In this document: positions 1-6,733 of the stretch, in pieces
Layout of the letters: each line of letters starts with the position of its first letter
Numbering within the stretch: position 1 is the stretch's first letter
NCBI GenBank assembly: GCA_035353235.1
Contig: DAOPZG010000076.1
Location: 1 to 12,109 of the forward strand
Length of the DNA stretch: 12,109 bases
Direction: 5' to 3'
From: CAXXOK01 sp035353235
GTDB lineage: Bacteria; Bacillota; Clostridia; Christensenellales; Aristaeellaceae
Made by a program: the position numbers and the translations under genes
The notes under the pieces: generated by a model
The model's database searches: none
Told to the model about the DNA's origin: nothing
What the model saw: only the letters and a program-made list of their open reading frames with translations

Positions 1-491
1 AGGCAGGGCGTCGCACTCTCGGTGTCGGCATCGCCCCGCTCATACTGTTTCGCACTTTCCGCGATAAACACCCGCTCCGCCCAGTCGTATTCCGGCGCGA
101 CAATCCATTTGCCTTCGGTATTCACATAGCCGAATTTCCCGTCCTGCGCGTACCGGTGCGCCTGCAGCGCCTCGGTTTTCGCCTGCTGATACGCGCTGTC
201 CAGAAAGCCGGGCAGCCCGGACCAGAGCTGTGCGGCCTCGCCCGGTTCGTCACGCTGTAAAAACAGGAGGGCGTTGGCATATTGTGCGTAACGGGCGGCG
301 TCTTCTTCGGCGCCCAGCTTGGCAAAACCGTTTACCGCATCCAGCAGACTGCCCGCATCCAGTGCGGACAACGCCGCCTCGAACGCGGCGGAACCGGAAC
401 CCGCGGCGTCCGTAACCGCGAAGGATTCCCCCGTAACCGCTGTTGGCAGGCACAGCGCCAGACACAACAGGGCGATCGCCAGTTTTTTCAT
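1..491 (-). CDS. Secreted WG-repeat protein, N-terminal part (runs off left edge)
   Basis: The reverse strand is open from an ATG at 491 to the window edge, giving 163 residues with no stop. A strong ribosome site (TAAGGAGG, 497-504) lies 5 nt before the ATG. Residues 1 to about 22 (MKKLAIALLCLALCLPTA...) form a typical signal peptide: Lys-Lys, a hydrophobic core, then small residues. The next ~90 residues are Ala-rich and look helical, possibly a TPR-like stalk. From about residue 114 there is a unit of the WG (KWG) repeat type: Asp-Gly-Lys-Phe-Gly-Tyr-Val-Asn, Gly-Lys-Trp-Ile-Val, then Pro-Glu-Tyr-Asp-Trp-Ala. Such repeats usually come in series, so more are expected beyond the edge. The protein is likely exported or surface-attached. 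Its exact role is unknown. Reading frame and export signal are clear; the WG family call rests on one visible repeat. Confidence 0.85.
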   Translation of the reverse strand, partial: MKKLAIALLCLALCLPTAVTGESFAVTDAAGSGSAAFEAALSALDAGSLLDAVNGFAKLGAEEDAARYAQYANALLFLQRDEPGEAAQLWSGLPGFLDSAYQQAKTEALQAHRYAQDGKFGYVNTEGKWIVAPEYDWAERVFIAESAKQYERGDADTESATPC

Positions 492-528
492 GCGTGCCTC
501 CTTATTTTTTCCGGATGTTCTCGTGCTT

Positions 529-544
529 TGGTACGATTGTACCA
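529..544. promoter_or_regulatory. 16-bp palindrome over the -10 box, candidate operator
   Basis: TGGTAC-GATT-GTACCA is a perfect 6+4+6 palindrome covering the -10 box and the predicted start site of the WG-gene promoter. A repressor bound here would block that promoter. No cognate regulator can be named from the window; the XRE gene at 10394-10717 is only one possibility. The palindrome is directly visible, its operator role is inferred. Confidence 0.4.
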
Positions 545-564
545 TTCGGACTAGTACGCGTCAA
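536..564 (-). promoter_or_regulatory. SigA-type promoter of the WG-repeat gene
   Basis: On the reverse strand TTGACG (559-564) and TACAAT (536-541) are separated by exactly 17 bp. This puts transcription start near 529-530 and gives a leader of about 38 nt before the ATG at 491. The match to the SigA consensus is 5/6 in each box. Confidence 0.8.
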
Positions 565-614
565 GTGCGCGGCACCTGGTGGAACGTATGTATTGTTTTT
601 TTACCGTTTCCCGC

Positions 615-643
615 TTGACAAATCGCCCCTGCGCCGTTACAAT
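615..643 (+). promoter_or_regulatory. SigA-type promoter of the aspS-gatC/gatA/gatB operon
   Basis: A perfect TTGACA (615-620) and TACAAT (638-643) are spaced by 17 bp. Start is expected near 650, just before the T-box stem I. This is close to an ideal housekeeping promoter, which fits constitutive initiation with control by attenuation in the leader. Confidence 0.88.
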
Positions 644-649
644 GCTCGC

Positions 650-948
650 AAGGCAATGACGGGAGGAGTACCTCCGAAGCCGAATCGTAAAGAGAGCCGC
701 CGACGGTGGAAACGCGGCAGATTCGCCGGAGAGAAGAACAGCCCCGAGCACTCGCTTGAAAAGCCGTTTCGGCCCAGTAGACGCGAGCGGGTACGCCCGA
801 TACAGCGAAGGGAAATCGTACGGCGCACATTTGCGCGGCACTGTTTCCGTGAAAGAGCGGGCCGGAAACGGCCAATGCGGGTGGTACCGCGGAAGACGAA
901 TTACATCGCCTTCCACCCCGATGAACAATCGGGGCGGAAGGCTTTTTT
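650..948 (+). promoter_or_regulatory. T-box riboswitch leader, probably tRNA-Asn responsive
   Basis: The T-box sequence itself is clear at 875-892 (AATGCGGGTGGTACCGCG), close to the family consensus with the UGGN bulge. Stem I is recognisable: base CGGG/CCCG (660-663/743-746), AGTA (667-670) facing GAA (733-735) as a loop-E motif, helices CTCCG/CGGAG (672-676/727-731) and CGAATC/GATTCG (681-686/720-725), the AGAGAG motif (691-696) and an apical helix GCCGC/GCGGC. The specifier loop reads GAGAAGAACAG (731-741). AAC (737-739), followed by A, is the best triplet and encodes Asn, matching an operon that makes Asn-tRNA-Asn. Reading GAA (Glu) in another register cannot be excluded. The UGGU bulge pairs best with an A discriminator and only by wobble with G. 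Uncharged tRNA should stabilise the antiterminator and allow read-through into aspS-gatC. Confidence 0.93.
908..948 (+). terminator. T-box attenuator terminator
   Basis: GCCTTCC-A-CCCCGAT pairs with ATCGGGG-C-GGAAGGC around a 5-nt loop, giving 14 bp with one internal mismatch. A run of six T follows (943-948). It lies directly 3' of the T-box bulge, as expected for the terminator that competes with the antiterminator. Confidence 0.95.
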
Positions 949-1026
949 GTACCCCGAAACGAACCGGGCGCACAGCGCGCTTCACGGGCGGCATGTGCGC
1001 CCACCAGAGCAAGGAGGAAACCAGGA

Positions 1027-3111
1027 ATGTATCGTACGCATTACTGCGGTATTCTGCGCCGGAAACACATCGGCGCGCAGGTCACTGTGTGCGGCTGGGT
1101 GCTTACCCGCCGGGACATGGGCGGCATCATTTTTGTGGACGTGCACGACCGGGAAGGCACGCTGCAGGCGGTGTTTGACCTGTCGCTTGTGGACGCGGAC
1201 AGCTTCGCCGCGGCGGAGCGCCTGCGCAACCAGAGCGTGGTGCGGATCACCGGCGAAGTTCGCCTGCGGGACGAAAGCACTTATAATCCGTCGATCCCGA
1301 CCGGCGAGGTGGAGCTGGCCGCGACCTGCATGGAAGTGCTGTCCGTGGCGGAGGCGCTGCCCTTTTCGCTGACCGATGACGAGCCGGTGCGGGAGGAGTT
1401 GCGCCTGCAATACCGCTACCTCGACCTGCGTCGTCCCAAAATGTACGATACCCTGCGCTTCCGTGCGCGCTTACAGCACGAGGCGGAAATGCTTTTGGAC
1501 GAGCAGGGATTTTTACAGGTGGAAACGCCCATCCTGTGCAAATCCACGCCGGAAGGCGCGCGGGATTATCTGGTGCCCAGCCGTGTGCACCCCGGCACGT
1601 TCTATGCCCTGCCGCAAAGCCCCCAGCTGTTCAAACAGCTTTTAATGGTGGGGGGTATCGACAAGTATTACCAGATCGCCCGCTGTTTCCGCGACGAGGA
1701 CCTGCGCGCCGATCGCCAGCCGGAGTTTACGCAGGTGGATATGGAGCGCAGTTTCGTTACGCAGGAAGACATGCTCGCGTTCCTTAAAGACCTGTTTACC
1801 ACCCTGTTTGAGCGTGTGATGGGCCGCCCGCTGGAACTGCCGTTTAAACGCCTGACCTGGCAGGAAGCTATGGACTGTTATGGCAATGATAAGCCCGATC
1901 TGCGTTTCGATCTGCCGATTGTGGATGTGAGCGAGGCGGTGGCGCAGTCGTCTTTCGGCGTGTTTACCGACGCGCTGAAGCACGGCGGCGTGGTGCGCTG
2001 CATCAACGTGAAAGGCGGAGGCGAAACCTTCACCCGCACCGTGATTGAACAGCTGACCCTGTTCGCCCAGAAGCTGGGGGCCAAGGGGATGGCGTGGATA
2101 TTGTACAAGGCGGACGGGGAGATCAACAGCATCCTGCCCAAGTACTTCACCCCGGAAAGCTGGGCGGCGCTGGAGACGGCGGCGGGCGCGGAAAAGGGCG
2201 ATTTTATCCTGTTCTGCGCCGACCAGCTGGAAGTGACGCGCCGGGTGTTAAGCGGCGTGCGCGTGCGCTGCGGGGAGCTGATGGGGCTGATTGACCACAG
2301 CCAGTTCCAGTTCGCGCTGGTCACGGATTTTCCGATGTTTGAGTATAAAAAGGATGAAAACCGCTACGCGGCCATGCACCACCCTTTCACCATGCCTTAT
2401 GAGGAGGACATCGACCTGATGCAGGACGACGCCACCAAGCCGCAAGTGCGTTCGCAGGCGTACGACGTGGTGCTCAACGGTGTGGAGCTGGGCAGTGGCA
2501 GCGTGCGAATCCATCGGCCGGACGTGCAAAGTAAGGTATTCAGCGCCCTGGGCTTCAGCAAGGAGGAGGCGCGGGACCGTTTCGGCTTCCTGCTGGGCGC
2601 GTTCCGCTATGGCACGCCGCCGCACGCGGGCTTCGCCTTCGGGCTGGATCGGCTGTGCATGCTGCTGACCGGCGCAAGCTCCCTGCGCGAAGTGATTGCC
2701 TTCCCCAAGATTAAGGACGCGAGCTGCCCCATGACCGGAGCGCCGGATTTTGTGGACCCCAAACAGCTGGAGGAACTGAAACTGGGCGTGAACGTGGCCG
2801 AGGAAATGAAGCGCGAGCATCAGGAGCAGGTCAGCCGCGAAACGGTGCGCAGCACCGCACTGCTGAGCATGCTCACACTGTCCGCCAGCGATGAAAAAGC
2901 CATGGATAAAGATTTTCTGGGAATTGTGGATTTTGCGGGCGAACTGGCCGCGCTGGATAAGCAGGCTCCGCAAACCCCGCGTATCCGCAACCAGAAAAGC
3001 GTGAACGTGCGCCCGGACGAACCGGGGGAGAGCTTCCCGCTGACGCGGGTGCTGATGAACGCCCAGACCGTAAGCGGCCCGTACATCACCGTGCCCAAAA
3101 CGTTCGAGTAA
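1027..3111 (+). CDS. aspS: AspRS-GatC fusion: aspartyl-tRNA synthetase with C-terminal amidotransferase subunit C
   Basis: The protein has 694 residues against ~590 for a usual bacterial AspRS. Residues 1-~110 are the anticodon-binding OB fold (CGWV, RRDMGG, DREG). The class II core holds QSPQLFKQLL (~197-206), motif 2 FRDEDLRADRQPEFTQ (221-236), a bacterial GAD-type insertion (~285-420), and motif 3 GLDRL (539-543) followed by VIAFPK. AspRS ends near 586. After a short charged linker, residues ~600-694 read as a complete GatC of normal length: VSRETVRSTALLSMLTL, the LAALD segment (~640-644), VNVRPDE (659-665) and a VPKTFE tail (689-694). It would load Asp on tRNA-Asp and, if non-discriminating, on tRNA-Asn, then carry the GatC part of GatCAB. 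The ATG follows AAGGAGG (1011-1017) by 9 nt. gatA and gatB follow and no separate gatC is present. Both domain calls are firm; relaxed tRNA specificity is inferred. Confidence 0.93.
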   Translation: MYRTHYCGILRRKHIGAQVTVCGWVLTRRDMGGIIFVDVHDREGTLQAVFDLSLVDADSFAAAERLRNQSVVRITGEVRLRDESTYNPSIPTGEVELAATCMEVLSVAEALPFSLTDDEPVREELRLQYRYLDLRRPKMYDTLRFRARLQHEAEMLLDEQGFLQVETPILCKSTPEGARDYLVPSRVHPGTFYALPQSPQLFKQLLMVGGIDKYYQIARCFRDEDLRADRQPEFTQVDMERSFVTQEDMLAFLKDLFTTLFERVMGRPLELPFKRLTWQEAMDCYGNDKPDLRFDLPIVDVSEAVAQSSFGVFTDALKHGGVVRCINVKGGGETFTRTVIEQLTLFAQKLGAKGMAWILYKADGEINSILPKYFTPESWAALETAAGAEKGDFILFCADQLEVTRRVLSGVRVRCGELMGLIDHSQFQFALVTDFPMFEYKKDENRYAAMHHPFTMPYEEDIDLMQDDATKPQVRSQAYDVVLNGVELGSGSVRIHRPDVQSKVFSALGFSKEEARDRFGFLLGAFRYGTPPHAGFAFGLDRLCMLLTGASSLREVIAFPKIKDASCPMTGAPDFVDPKQLEELKLGVNVAEEMKREHQEQVSRETVRSTALLSMLTLSASDEKAMDKDFLGIVDFAGELAALDKQAPQTPRIRNQKSVNVRPDEPGESFPLTRVLMNAQTVSGPYITVPKTFE

Positions 3112-3116
3112 CCGAC

Positions 3117-3136
3117 GCGGGAAACCCGTTTCCCGC
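3117..3136 (+). other. Intercistronic hairpin between aspS-gatC and gatA
   Basis: GCGGGAAA pairs perfectly with TTTCCCGC around CCCG in the 47-nt gap after the fusion gene. Only TTTA follows, so it is a poor terminator. It may stabilise or be a processing point of the operon mRNA, or tune the yield of gatA-gatB relative to aspS-gatC. The function is inferred. Confidence 0.5.
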
Positions 3137-3158
3137 TTTACGGAAAGGAGCCTTGCCC

Positions 3159-4670
3159 ATGCGACCCTATCCTGAAATTTGCCGCCTGACAGTGCGCGAA
3201 CTGGCCGACGCGCTGCAAACGGGCCAATTGACTTCCGCGGAGATCACGGAAGCGTACCTTGCCAGCATTACAGCGCAGAACGACGCGATTTTCGCCTATC
3301 TGGATGTGTATGCCCAATCCGCGCGGGAGGAAGCCGCCGCGAGCGATGAACGCCGCCGGGCGGGTAAGCCGCTTTCTCTGCTGGACGGCGTGCCCATCGC
3401 CCTGAAGGACAATATGCTGGTGGAAGGGCGCAAGTGTACCTGCGCCAGCCGGATGCTTAAAAACTTTGTTTCCCCGTACAGCGCCACGGTCGTGGAGAAG
3501 CTGCGCGCGGCAGGGATGCCGCTTCTGGGCAAGCTGAACATGGACGAATACGCGATGGGCTCCAGCACCGAGAACAGCGCGTTCGGCCCCTGCCATAACC
3601 CCTGGGCCCTGAACCGCGTGCCGGGCGGGTCCTCCGGCGGTGCGGCGGCAGCGGTGGCCGCCGGGATGGCGCCTGTGGCGCTGGGCAGCGACACGGGCGG
3701 AAGCATCCGCCAGCCGGCTTCCTTCTGCGGCGTGGTGGGGGTCAAACCCGCCTACGGCGCGGTGAGCCGCTATGGGTTGGTGGCCTTCGCAAGCTCACTG
3801 GACCAGATCGGCCCGCTTGCGAAAACTGCGGAGGATGCCGCGCTGGTGATGGATGTGATCGCCGGGCATGACCGGCGGGACGCGACCAGCGACGCGGAGC
3901 TGTCGCCCCTGCATCCGCTTCAAAAGATGGAAACTCTCGAGGGGCTTACGGTCGGGTTGCCGAAGGAATGCTTCGGCGAAGGGCTATCCATGCCCGTATA
4001 CCATGCGGTGCAGCAGGCGGCCGAGAAGCTGCGCGAACTGGGCGCAACGGTGGTGGAAGTAAGCATCCCCTCGCTTCCCTATGCCCTGTCCGCCTATTAT
4101 GTGCTCTCCAGCGCCGAAGCCAGCAGCAACCTGGCCCGTTTTGACGGTGTGCGCTACGGCTACCGCGTGAAGGAATACGCCGATCTGGACGAACTGTACC
4201 GCAAGAGCCGTGAGGAGGGTTTCGGCATTGAGGTAAAACGCCGCATTATGCTGGGTACCTTCGCGTTAAGCAGCGGGTATCAGGACCAGTATTACCTGAA
4301 GGCCCAGCAGGCGCGGGAACTGTTGCGTTACGAGTTCGGACTGGCGCTTGCGAATTGCGACCTGCTGCTGACCCCCGTAGCGCCGACCTACGCCTACCGG
4401 CTGGGCGAGAAAACCGCCGACCCGATGGAAATGTACATGGGCGACCTGTACACCGTGCCCGCGAACCTTACGGGGTTGCCCAACGTGAGCGTGCCCTGCG
4501 GAACCGCGCAGGAGGGCGGCGAAACGCTGCCCATCGGCATGAGCCTGCTGGGCGCGCGCGACAGCCTGCCGAAGCTGCTGTCCGTGGCGGCAGCCTACGA
4601 GCGGGCCGTGAAGCCCAACGAAGGCATCCGCCCGTATGAACATCTGCGCAGGGGAGGCGAAACCGCATGA
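3159..4670 (+). CDS. gatA: Asp-tRNA(Asn)/Glu-tRNA(Gln) amidotransferase subunit A
   Basis: This is the amidase subunit of GatCAB, which frees ammonia from glutamine (or asparagine) for transfer to the mischarged tRNA bound by GatB. It is a 503-residue amidase-signature protein. The Ser-cisSer-Lys triad is readable as Lys83 (ALKDN), Ser158 (PGGSSGGAA) and Ser182 (GSDTGGSIRQPA). The 24- and 99-residue spacings equal those recalled for staphylococcal GatA. The ATG at 3159 is chosen over an in-frame TTG at 3153 because AAAGGAG (3144-3150) is 8 nt from the ATG but only 2 nt from the TTG. Its end overlaps gatB as ATGA, so translation is probably coupled. The GatC partner that normally wraps and stabilises GatA is here supplied by the AspRS fusion. 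Confidence 0.97.
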   Translation: MRPYPEICRLTVRELADALQTGQLTSAEITEAYLASITAQNDAIFAYLDVYAQSAREEAAASDERRRAGKPLSLLDGVPIALKDNMLVEGRKCTCASRMLKNFVSPYSATVVEKLRAAGMPLLGKLNMDEYAMGSSTENSAFGPCHNPWALNRVPGGSSGGAAAAVAAGMAPVALGSDTGGSIRQPASFCGVVGVKPAYGAVSRYGLVAFASSLDQIGPLAKTAEDAALVMDVIAGHDRRDATSDAELSPLHPLQKMETLEGLTVGLPKECFGEGLSMPVYHAVQQAAEKLRELGATVVEVSIPSLPYALSAYYVLSSAEASSNLARFDGVRYGYRVKEYADLDELYRKSREEGFGIEVKRRIMLGTFALSSGYQDQYYLKAQQARELLRYEFGLALANCDLLLTPVAPTYAYRLGEKTADPMEMYMGDLYTVPANLTGLPNVSVPCGTAQEGGETLPIGMSLLGARDSLPKLLSVAAAYERAVKPNEGIRPYEHLRRGGETA

Positions 4671-6124
4671 GCTGGGAAATGGTGATCGGTCTGGAAACGC
4701 ATGTGGAGCTGAACACCGAAAGCAAAGTGTTCTGTACCTGTAAAACCGCGTTCGGCGCGGAGCCGAATACCCACGTTTGCCCCGTGTGCATGGGGCTGCC
4801 GGGCGCGCTGCCCGTGTTTAACGAGCGGGTGCTGCACCACGCGGCCATGGCGGGCTTCGCCCTGAACTGCCACGTTCACCATGTGAGCCGTTTCGACCGG
4901 AAAAACTACTTTTACCCCGACCTGCCCAAGGCGTACCAGATCAGCCAGTTTTACCGCCCCATCTGCGAGGACGGGTGGCTGACCGTACAGACCGCCGCGG
5001 GGGAGAAAAAAATCGGCATTACGCGCATTCACATCGAGGAGGACGCGGGCAAGCTGGTGCACGACGACGAGAACGGCACGATGCTGGATATGAACCGCTG
5101 CGGCGTGCCTCTGATCGAGATCGTGAGCGAACCGGACCTGCGCTCGGCGGAGGAAGCGGTCGCCTATCTGCGTAAAGTGCGCGCGATTCTCACCTACATC
5201 AACGTAAGCGACTGCCGCATGAACGAGGGAAGCCTCCGCTGCGACGTGAACCTGAGCATCCACCACCCGGGCGACCCTTTCGGTGTGCGCACGGAGATGA
5301 AAAACCTGAACTCGTTCCAGAGCGTGGAACGCGCCATACAGGCCGAGTACGACCGGCAGGTGGCCGCGCTGGAAGCGGGCGAGGAAGTGGTGCAGGAAAC
5401 ACGCCGCTACGACCAGAAGACCGGAAAGACCACCTCCATGCGCCGCAAGGAGAACAGTGCGGATTACCGGTATTTTCCCGATCCCGATCTGCCGGAAGTG
5501 CGCCTGACCGACGCGGACATGGAAGCGATCCGCGCCGAAATCCCCACCCTGCCGGATGCGCGCCGTGAAGCGTACCGGAACGAATACGGGCTGTCCGCCT
5601 ACGCGGCGGAACAGATTACCGCCGAACGCTGGCTGGCCGAATATTTTGAGGAGGCTGCCGCTGTGGCACAGTCTCCTGTCGGTGTTGCCAACCTGTTGCA
5701 GGGCGAGGTGTTCGCGTTGATGAGCGTGCGCGCCACCGAAGCCGAGAAAAGCGGAAGTTCCGCTGCGGAGGGCAGGGAATCGCTGCCCGTGTCGCCCACC
5801 CATCTGGCTAAGCTTTCCGATTTGCTGGCGGATGGTCGGGTGAACAGCTCCACCGGCAAGAAAATCCTTTCCGCTTTGTTTTCGGAGGATTGCGATCCGG
5901 AGGCCTACGCCGAAGCCCACGGCCTGTTTACCGTCAGCGACGACGCGACCCTTACGGATGCGATTACCCGCACCCTGACCGAGAACCCGGATATGGTGCA
6001 AACCTACCGCGGCGGCAAGGTGAGCGTGGAAAAGGCACTGATGGGTAAGGCGATGGCTGTTACCCGCGGCAAGGCCAACCCGGAAAAACTGGCGCAAATG
6101 CTGCATGAGGCGCTGGAGCGGTGA
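4667..6124 (+). CDS. gatB: Asp-tRNA(Asn)/Glu-tRNA(Gln) amidotransferase subunit B
   Basis: GatB binds and phosphorylates the Asp or Glu on the mischarged tRNA and then transfers ammonia to it. The protein has 485 residues, normal for the family. The cradle domain starts with MVIGLETHVEL and carries the zinc cysteines C23, C25, C38 and C41 (CTC...CPVC). Later hallmarks are FDRKNYFYPDLPKAYQISQ, RIHIEEDAGK, and CDVNLS followed by EMKNLNSF. From about residue 330 the helical and YqeY-like tail domain follows and ends with a VEKALMGKAM-type motif. A Ser/Glu-rich segment near residues 360-373 (TEAEKSGSSAAEG) looks slightly longer than usual. The ATG overlaps the gatA stop (4668-4670) and is preceded by GGGGAGG (4651-4657) with 9 nt spacing. 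Last gene of the operon; a terminator follows within 15 nt. Confidence 0.97.
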   Translation: MSWEMVIGLETHVELNTESKVFCTCKTAFGAEPNTHVCPVCMGLPGALPVFNERVLHHAAMAGFALNCHVHHVSRFDRKNYFYPDLPKAYQISQFYRPICEDGWLTVQTAAGEKKIGITRIHIEEDAGKLVHDDENGTMLDMNRCGVPLIEIVSEPDLRSAEEAVAYLRKVRAILTYINVSDCRMNEGSLRCDVNLSIHHPGDPFGVRTEMKNLNSFQSVERAIQAEYDRQVAALEAGEEVVQETRRYDQKTGKTTSMRRKENSADYRYFPDPDLPEVRLTDADMEAIRAEIPTLPDARREAYRNEYGLSAYAAEQITAERWLAEYFEEAAAVAQSPVGVANLLQGEVFALMSVRATEAEKSGSSAAEGRESLPVSPTHLAKLSDLLADGRVNSSTGKKILSALFSEDCDPEAYAEAHGLFTVSDDATLTDAITRTLTENPDMVQTYRGGKVSVEKALMGKAMAVTRGKANPEKLAQMLHEALER

Positions 6125-6137
6125 AACGCAAGGTATT

Positions 6138-6172
6138 GAAGGAAGGGGAAAGCCCTTCCTTCACTTTTCTTT
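6138..6172 (+). terminator. Terminator of the aspS-gatC/gatA/gatB operon
   Basis: GAAGGAAGGG (6138-6147) pairs perfectly with CCCTTCCTTC (6153-6162) around GAAAG. The 10-bp stem is followed by ACTTTTCTTT. It begins 13 nt after the gatB stop. Confidence 0.9.
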
Positions 6173-6201
6173 TAATATGCCTGCGGGCACGCGGGGCGTG
6201 G

Positions 6202-6262
6202 GCAGGGCTGTGTCTGCGGACACACCAAAGGGCTTTCCGCTCGCCCTTTGGATACCTTCGGG
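6202..6262 (+). repeat. Repeat A, left copy (61 bp, inverted with 6734-6794)
   Basis: This segment equals the reverse complement of 6734-6794 at 60 of 61 positions; the one difference is GGATACC against GGAAACC. It contains two hairpins: GTGTC/GACAC around TGCG, and CCAAAGGGC/GCCCTTTGG around a 9-nt loop. No coding sense is evident. It looks like a palindromic interspersed repeat. Confidence 0.85.
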
Positions 6263-6288
6263 ATCGCCTTTTTACACGGCGGGCTACA

Positions 6289-6384
6289 CGGCAGGGGTCG
6301 CTCTCGGAGTACGGGATAGTCGTCCGCTGCTACCTTCGGCAGCGCGACCGACAAGCCCGTCCATCCATCGAGCGACCCCTGCCG
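6289..6384 (+). repeat. Structured palindromic element B, left copy
   Basis: A 15-bp perfect stem closes it: CGGCAGGGGTCGCTC (6289-6303) with GAGCGACCCCTGCCG (6370-6384). The 66-nt core (6304-6369) matches the reverse complement of the right copy's core at about 53 of 66 positions. Inside the core, ACGGG/CCCGT, GTCG/CGAC and an apical GCTACC/GGCAGC hairpin (one A-C mismatch) can stack into one long hairpin. The closing stem shares no sequence with that of the right copy. Confidence 0.8.
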
Positions 6385-6518
6385 CGCCCCGCCTGCTGGT
6401 ATTCAGGCGATGGGCAAAAATACGGCCCGGGAACCATAAACGCCTGTCTTTTCGTTTTCCTGTTTTTCTTTGTATTCGCATTATTACTGCGTGAGTGAAA
6501 GGCTCTCTTTTTCCGTTG

Positions 6519-6615
6519 CCCCGTTTATTTCCGCATGCGCTTTGTTGCCTGTCGCGTTTTCAGCGGACGTACCCAGCGCGTTACCCCCGTTTCTCTTCCG
6601 CATGCACATTGTTGC
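6519..6615 (+). repeat. Imperfect direct repeat C (two ~30-bp copies)
   Basis: 6519-6548 (CCCCGTTTATTTCCGCATGC...TTGTTGC) recurs at 6585-6615 (CCCCGTTTCTCTTCCGCATGC...TTGTTGC) with a few substitutions and a one-base length difference. Both lie in the spacer between the inverted A-B units. The rest of the 6386-6618 spacer is T-rich (for example 6448-6475) and shows no credible gene. Confidence 0.6.
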
Positions 6616-6618
6616 TAA

Positions 6619-6724
6619 AGGGGGCGAAAGACTCCCTCGCAGGATGGACTGGACCGTCGGTCGCGCTACCGCAGGTAGCGGCGGACGACATTCCAGTACT
6701 CCCAGAGGGAGTCTTTTGCCCCCT
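6619..6724 (-). repeat. Structured palindromic element B, right copy (inverted)
   Basis: The closing stem is AGGGGGCGAAAGACTCCCTC (6619-6638) with 6705-6724: 20 bp including one G-T pair. The core 6639-6704 is also 66 nt, in reverse orientation to the left copy. Inside it ACTGGA/TCCAGT replaces ACGGG/CCCGT of the left copy, so both sides of that stem changed together. The apical hairpin CGCTACC/GGTAGCG is perfect here. Conserved structure with a changed closing stem points to a family of palindromic elements or a structured RNA. Confidence 0.8.
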
Positions 6725-6733
6725 ATCGCATGC

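Noticed and set aside
443..1372. Long open frame (309 codons) on the plus strand across the T-box and the start of aspS
   Set aside because: It crosses the promoter, riboswitch and terminator, overlaps aspS in another frame and gives an Arg/Pro-rich sequence with no recognisable domain. It is a high-GC shadow frame.
3153..3158. Alternative TTG start for gatA
   Set aside because: Only 2 nt from the Shine-Dalgarno; the ATG at 3159 has an 8-nt spacing.
4595..6106. 503-codon open frame antisense to gatB
   Set aside because: It lies fully opposite an unmistakable gatB; its His/Ala/Arg-rich translation is typical of a complementary-strand artefact and there is no ribosome site.
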